A DNA stretch of 9,148 nt. It comes from PKWO01 sp036384915. GTDB taxonomy: Bacteria > Pseudomonadota > Gammaproteobacteria > Burkholderiales > Burkholderiaceae_D. The stretch spans positions 1 through 9,148 of the forward strand of contig DASVLJ010000034.1 of the NCBI GenBank assembly GCA_036384915.1. The letters run 5' to 3'. The translations under genes were made by a program, and so were the position numbers. Positions 5,080-9,148 of this stretch are shown piece after piece (the stretch's first letter is position 1; each line of letters opens with the position of its first letter). Under the pieces are notes generated by a model. That model ran no database searches and was not told the DNA's origin. It worked only from the letters and a program-made list of their open reading frames with translations.

Positions 5080-7365
5080 ATGAAAATCGCATTGATCACC
5101 AACGAACTGGCACCGTACCGCACCCCGGTATTTTCCCGCCTGGCGGCAACGCCGGGCATCGAGCTGCACATCTTCACCTGCATCGAGCGCGAACCCAACC
5201 GGTTCTGGACCTACCCGCCCATGAACTGCGGCACCACCATTCTGAAGGAGCGGATGTACACCTTCCGCAGGCGCTACATCCACAGCAACTTCGACGTCGT
5301 TTCCGGGCTCGCGCGCTTCGGGCCGGACGTGGTCGTTACCGATGGATTCAATCCGACCCACCTCTACGCATTCTGCTACGCCCAGCGGCACAATCTGCCC
5401 CATGTCGCCATGACCGACGGCACCGACATGTCGGAAAAGACGCTGACCTTCATGCACCGCGTCGTGCGCCGCTTCGTCTTTTCCCGCTCCCAGGCTTTCG
5501 TCTCGGCCAGCCACGGCGGCATGCGGCTGCATCTGGGATACGGCGTGCCGAAAGAAAAATGCTTCACTTCCTGCCTCTGCGTCGACAACGAGAGCTTTGC
5601 GCGGGGAGCCCAAGCCGCCGCCAAAACCCATGACTTCATGTTTTGCGGCCGCTTCGAAGCCGTCAAGAATCCGCTGTTCGCCCTCAAAGTCGCCGTCGCC
5701 ACGGCAAAGCGCCTGGGGCGCAAGACCAGCATCCTCTTTGTCGGTTCCGGCTCCCTGGAAGACAAAACCAAAGCAGCGGCCGCGGCATGCGCCGAATGGG
5801 TGGACGCCACGTTTTTCGGCTTTGCGGCGCAGGACCAGCTTCCCGCGTTATACGGGTCCGCCCGCCTGTTTCTTTTCCCGTCTTCCTGGGACCCATGGGG
5901 CGTCGTCGCCAACGAAGCCTGCGCCTCGGGCCTGCCGGTCATCGTTTCTCCCTTTGCCGGTGCGGCCGACGAGCTGATCCAGGACGGGCGCAACGGTTTC
6001 ATTTGCGAACTGAATGTCGAAACCTGGGCCATCAAGGCCGAAAGCCTGCTCTGCGACGCCGAAGAATACCGCCGCCAATCGGAGGCCAGCCGGCGCATCG
6101 TCCGCGGCTACAGCTTCGACAAGGCGGCCGCCGGCCTGGCCGCTGCATGCCAATACGCGCTTTCCGGACGGCCCGGCGAAATTCCCGCCGCCGTGGCGGC
6201 GCCGCGCCCCAAGGTGCTGATCGTGGAACGGCAGCTGCTCAACTACAGGATGGCTTTCTACAATTGCCTGCGCGGTATGCTCGAGAGAGACGGAATCGAA
6301 CTGCAACTCCTGGTGGGAGAAGGAACACCGGCCGAGAAACGCAAGAAAAACGAAGTCTCGCTAGGCTGGTCCATCCACATACCGACGCATTACCTTCCCG
6401 GCACCAGCCTGTGCTGGCAGCCGTTCGGCCGCTACGCCAAAGACGCCGATCTCGTCATCGTCATGCATGAAAACAAAATCCTCTACAACCTCTGGCTCAT
6501 GCTGGCGGCGCGGCCCAAGCGCCTCGCCTTCTGGGGCCACGGCGCCAACCTGCAATCGGACAATCCGGACGGCTTCAAGGAACGCTTCAAGCGCTGGACC
6601 GTCAAGAAGGTTGATTGGTGGTTCGCCTATACGGACTCCAGCGCCGCCCTGGTCGCCAAGGCGGGCTTTCCGGCGCAGCGCACGACCGTGGTGCAAAATG
6701 CGGTGGACACCGAAGAGATGATCCGCCTGTGCGGCGAGGTGAGCGCGGCGCAATGCCGGCTCAAGCGGCGCGAGTGGGGCCTGGGAGACGGCCCCGTCGG
6801 CCTGTACCTCGGTTCGCTCTACAAGGAAAAACGCCTCGACTTCCTGCTTGCCGCCGCCGCGCTGATCAGAAGCAGCCTGCCCGATTTCCAGTTGCTGGTG
6901 GTCGGCGCGGGCCCGGAACAGCACACCATCGAGCAGGCCGCCGCCGCACACCCGTGGATTCATTATCTCGGCCCGCTCCAGGGAAACAGGAAAGCCGAGG
7001 CGCTCGTGCTGGCCGACGTCCTCATGAACCCGGGGCTGGTCGGCCTCGGCATATTGGATTCCTTCGCCAGCGGAACGCCCATGTTCACCACCGATTGCGG
7101 CCTGCACTCGCCGGAGATCTCCTATCTCGCACCGGGGCATAACGGTGTCATGACCAACGACGACGTGCACGACTATGCCGCCGCCATCGTGGCCACGCTG
7201 CGCGATGCGCGGTACCTGGAAAGCCTGGGCCAGGCCGCCCTGGCCAGCGCTTCGCAATATACGGTGGAAAACATGGCCGCGCGGATACGCAGCGGCATCC
7301 TTGCCTGCCTGGACGCGCCGCGGTTCGGCAAGCATCGCAAATTCACTGAGAAAGGATTGGCATGA
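5080..7365 (+). CDS. Tandem two-domain GT4-type glycosyltransferase
   Basis: This 761-aa protein is about twice the usual length and contains two GT-B-fold glycosyltransferases in one chain. Domain 1 (residues 1 to about 365) starts MKIALITNELAPYRTPVFSR. It has the donor-side CGRFEAVKN (189-197) with Arg191 and Lys196, the phosphate-binding loop LFVGSGS (219-225), and DPWGVVANEACASGLPVIVS (271-290). In that last motif the EX7E pair reads Asp271/Glu279. Domain 2 (about 377-750) starts KVLIVERQLLNYRMAFYN. It has WGHGAN (485-490), LGSLYKEKRLD (577-587), VVGAGPE (607-613), and NPGLVGLGILDSFASGTPM (650-668), where the first EX7E position is Gly652 and the second Asp660. Both are expected to transfer sugars from nucleotide donors onto a lipid-linked or growing glycan at the inner membrane face. 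A linker (about 362-377) is rich in Ala and Pro. There is no membrane helix. The start is set by GGAAG at 5067-5071, eight bases before ATG. Its stop overlaps the ugd start. Donor and acceptor cannot be read from sequence. Confidence 0.88.
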   Translation: MKIALITNELAPYRTPVFSRLAATPGIELHIFTCIEREPNRFWTYPPMNCGTTILKERMYTFRRRYIHSNFDVVSGLARFGPDVVVTDGFNPTHLYAFCYAQRHNLPHVAMTDGTDMSEKTLTFMHRVVRRFVFSRSQAFVSASHGGMRLHLGYGVPKEKCFTSCLCVDNESFARGAQAAAKTHDFMFCGRFEAVKNPLFALKVAVATAKRLGRKTSILFVGSGSLEDKTKAAAAACAEWVDATFFGFAAQDQLPALYGSARLFLFPSSWDPWGVVANEACASGLPVIVSPFAGAADELIQDGRNGFICELNVETWAIKAESLLCDAEEYRRQSEASRRIVRGYSFDKAAAGLAAACQYALSGRPGEIPAAVAAPRPKVLIVERQLLNYRMAFYNCLRGMLERDGIELQLLVGEGTPAEKRKKNEVSLGWSIHIPTHYLPGTSLCWQPFGRYAKDADLVIVMHENKILYNLWLMLAARPKRLAFWGHGANLQSDNPDGFKERFKRWTVKKVDWWFAYTDSSAALVAKAGFPAQRTTVVQNAVDTEEMIRLCGEVSAAQCRLKRREWGLGDGPVGLYLGSLYKEKRLDFLLAAAALIRSSLPDFQLLVVGAGPEQHTIEQAAAAHPWIHYLGPLQGNRKAEALVLADVLMNPGLVGLGILDSFASGTPMFTTDCGLHSPEISYLAPGHNGVMTNDDVHDYAAAIVATLRDARYLESLGQAALASASQYTVENMAARIRSGILACLDAPRFGKHRKFTEKGLA

Positions 7366-8762
7366 GAGTGACCATCATCGGCAGCGGTTACGTGGGACTG
7401 GTGACCGGCGCCTGCCTGGCCGAACAGGGCAACGACGTGCTGTGCCTGGACCTGGACCAGGACAAGATCGACGCGCTCAACCACGGCATCATTCCCATCC
7501 ATGAGCCCGGCCTGGCGGAGATCGTGAGCCGCAACCGCGCCGCCGACAGGCTGTCGTTCACCGGCGACGTCGCCGCCGGCGTCGCCCACGCGGATACGAT
7601 CTTCATCGCCGTGGGCACGCCGCCCGACGAAGACGGCTCGGCCGACCTGCGCCACGTTCTCGGCGCCGCGCGCGACATCGGCAAGCATATGCAGGGCTTC
7701 AAGGTCGTGGTGGACAAATCGACCGTGCCGGTCGGCACCGGCGACAAGGTTCGCCAGGTCATCCAGCAGGAACTCGACGCGCGCGGCGTCGAGGCCGGCT
7801 TCTCCGTCGTGTCCAATCCCGAGTTCCTCAAGGAAGGCGCGGCGGTCGACGATTTCATGCGGCCCGACCGCATCGTCGTCGGCATCGAAGACAGCGTCCA
7901 CGGTCGGCGCGCGGCCGCCGTGATGAAGCAGCTCTATGCCCCGTTCAACCGCAACCACGAACGCACCTTCTGGATGGATCTGCGTTCGGCGGAATTGACC
8001 AAGTACGCCGCCAACGCCATGCTCGCCACGCGCATTTCCTTCATGAACGAACTGGCCAACCTGGCGGAAAAGGTCGGCGCCGACGTCGAGGCCGTGCGCC
8101 AGGGGATGGGCTCGGACAGCCGCATCGGCTACAGCTTCCTGTACGCCGGGTGCGGCTACGGCGGCTCCTGCTTCCCCAAAGACGTGCGGGCCCTGTACAT
8201 GACCGCGCGCGAACAGGACCAGGACATGTCGATCCTGCGCGCGGTGGAGGCGGTCAACAACCGCCAGAAAAGCGTCCTGTTCAGCAAGATTGCCGCCCGC
8301 TTCGGCTCCGACCTGCGCGGGCGGCGTTTCGCGGTCTGGGGGCTGGCATTCAAGCCCAATACGGACGACATGCGCGAAGCGCCTTCCCTGGTCCTGCTGC
8401 GGCAATTGATCGACGCCGGCGCATCGGCCGCCGTGCACGATCCCGTCGCGATGGCCGAAGCAAAGCGCGCGCTCGCCAGAATATCGAACCGGGCCCACGC
8501 CTGGGGCGCACTGGTCCACTTCTGCGAAAAGCCCATGGAAACCCTGCGCGGCGCCGACGCTCTCATCCTCGTCACCGAATGGAAAGCGTTTCGCAGCCCC
8601 GATCTGGCGCAGGCAAGGCAGCTGCTGAAACAGCCCGTGATCTTCGACGGCAGGAACCTGTTCGATCCGATCAGCATCCTCGGCGCCGGATTCGAATACC
8701 ACGGCATCGGACGCGGCGCCCCAGGCACGGTGCCGGGCCGCATTGCGGCGGAATTACGCTAA
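7362..8762 (+). CDS. ugd: UDP-glucose 6-dehydrogenase
   Basis: This cytoplasmic enzyme oxidises UDP-glucose to UDP-glucuronate with two NAD+. At 466 aa it is of full family length. The NAD-binding Rossmann motif is at the N-terminus (MRVTIIGSGYVGLVTGACLA, Gly7, Gly9 and Gly12). Further family motifs are FIAVGTPP (81-88), KSTVPVGTG (119-127), NPEFLKEGAA (152-161) and ELTKYAANAM (211-220; Lys214 and Asn218). The catalytic cysteine is Cys270 in GCGYGGSCFPKDV (263-275), with Asp274 following. WGLAFKPNTDDMREAPS (326-342) begins the C-terminal substrate-binding domain. All key residues are present, so the enzyme should be active. AAAGGA at 7351-7356 is its ribosome-binding site, and the ATG overlaps the preceding stop as ATGA, so translation is coupled to the glycosyltransferase. 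UDP-glucuronate is a precursor for acidic exopolysaccharide and other uronic-acid or pentose sugars. Related UDP-ManNAc dehydrogenases are a less likely alternative. Confidence 0.95.
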   Translation: MRVTIIGSGYVGLVTGACLAEQGNDVLCLDLDQDKIDALNHGIIPIHEPGLAEIVSRNRAADRLSFTGDVAAGVAHADTIFIAVGTPPDEDGSADLRHVLGAARDIGKHMQGFKVVVDKSTVPVGTGDKVRQVIQQELDARGVEAGFSVVSNPEFLKEGAAVDDFMRPDRIVVGIEDSVHGRRAAAVMKQLYAPFNRNHERTFWMDLRSAELTKYAANAMLATRISFMNELANLAEKVGADVEAVRQGMGSDSRIGYSFLYAGCGYGGSCFPKDVRALYMTAREQDQDMSILRAVEAVNNRQKSVLFSKIAARFGSDLRGRRFAVWGLAFKPNTDDMREAPSLVLLRQLIDAGASAAVHDPVAMAEAKRALARISNRAHAWGALVHFCEKPMETLRGADALILVTEWKAFRSPDLAQARQLLKQPVIFDGRNLFDPISILGAGFEYHGIGRGAPGTVPGRIAAELR

Positions 8763-8910
8763 TTACATTACGCAAAAGAACGCTTTTACGCACTTGGCAA
8801 AAGGAAGCGCAGGTTGAACCTCAACTCAATTTAGAACCCGTTTCAAAATGAACATGGCGTTGTTGCTCCTCCTCGCCGTGCAGCTGTACTGCCTTCGTCG
8901 TCGCGCCTAG
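8763..8910. other. Short non-coding tail after ugd
   Basis: These 148 bases contain a weak stem (CGCAAAAG 8771-8778 with CTTTTACG 8783-8790, one mismatch) without a T-tract, which is at best a poor terminator. A 20-codon hydrophobic ORF (8848-8910) ends in TAG exactly where the next repeat element begins. It lacks a ribosome-binding site and is probably not a gene. Nothing else is recognisable. Confidence 0.45.
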
Positions 8911-9148
8911 CCCGAATATTTCATCGGAACGCGGGATGACGACGCGAAAGTTGCGAGTCAGTTTGGGTGATCGCGCCAAGCCAATAGCGCGCTATTGGCG
9001 CGAAGCGAGCGCGCAAAATGGCCGCAAATTTCGCGTCGGCACCCGCGTAGGCCGGCGGTTCAAATTGGATCCGCCTGCCGCAAGCTGCGAACCCAGGCAG
9101 GATGTGGCTTGCGGTCAAATTTCGGGCCGGTCCGGTGAAATATTCGGG
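8911..9148. mobile_element. 238-bp element with 18-bp terminal inverted repeats
   Basis: CCCGAATATTTCATCGGA (8911-8928) and TCCGGTGAAATATTCGGG (9131-9148) are reverse complements with one mismatch. The interior has further dyads: an 18-bp perfect palindrome (8981-8998), and CCGCAAGC/GCTTGCGG (9078-9085 with 9107-9114). A plus frame from ATG 8936 stays open for 71 codons to the edge, but it shows no transposase motif. A leftward 65-codon frame (8921-9118) also lacks motifs. This fits a non-autonomous, MITE-like derivative of an insertion sequence whose family I cannot name. The right end coincides with the window edge, so the repeat may extend further and the flanking duplication cannot be checked. 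Confidence 0.6.
8971..9003. repeat. Overlapping palindromes inside the 238-bp element
   Basis: CCAATAGCGCGCTATTGG (8981-8998) is a perfect 18-bp palindrome. TCGCGCCAA (8971-8979) also pairs with TTGGCGCGA (8995-9003), sharing the TTGG bases. The two hairpins cannot form fully at once, so the segment has two competing folds. Confidence 0.6.

Noticed and set aside
5053..8743. Long minus-strand frames opposite the glycosyltransferase and ugd (for example 7173-8702)
   Set aside because: Antisense shadows of well-supported genes in GC-rich DNA.
8848..8910. 20-codon hydrophobic ORF after ugd
   Set aside because: No ribosome-binding site; the stop falls at the repeat-element boundary; too short to support.
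8936..9148. 71-codon open frame to the window edge, beginning MTTRKLRVSLGDR
   Set aside because: It is contained almost wholly between the terminal repeats and has no transposase or other motif; GC-rich DNA gives such frames by chance.
1..9148. CRISPR array, tRNA, rRNA or riboswitch
   Set aside because: No regularly spaced repeats, cloverleaf-like sequences or known conserved RNA motifs were seen on either strand.

Overview
The window looks like a chromosomal accessory region of a GC-rich proteobacterium, most likely a betaproteobacterium of the Burkholderiales/Oxalobacteraceae type. This rests on protein style and codon use only, because no rRNA or tRNA is present. It carries an exopolysaccharide/glycan gene group on the right, orphan genes on the left, and mobile-element ends between and beside them.

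Layout. Positions 1-391 hold the 5' end of an ISL3-family insertion sequence read leftwards: the transposase N-terminus, a hairpin, and a terminal inverted repeat ending at 391. A large orphan alpha-helical protein (479-2473) of unknown function follows. Positions 2474-2942 hold no convincing gene, but contain a well-formed intrinsic terminator (2818-2869) and a 14-codon leader ORF with a good ribosome-binding site. The leader overlaps the start of a TonB-like membrane-anchored protein (2943-3656). A 162-bp miniature inverted-repeat element (3691-3852) with 27-bp ends sits before the glycan genes.

The glycan genes run in one direction: an FkbM-family methyltransferase (4102-4944), a 761-aa protein with two GT4-type glycosyltransferase domains in tandem (5080-7365), and UDP-glucose 6-dehydrogenase (7362-8762). 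The last two overlap by four bases (ATGA). Together they could make UDP-glucuronate, transfer two sugars and methylate the product. No flippase, polymerase or export gene is visible, so this is probably one edge of a larger cluster.

The last 238 bases (8911-9148) are bounded by 18-bp inverted repeats and look like a second, unrelated non-autonomous element ending at or near the window edge. No complete new system can be shown. The best leads are the two miniature elements, the tandem glycosyltransferase fusion, the 664-aa orphan, and the terminator/leader region between genes.
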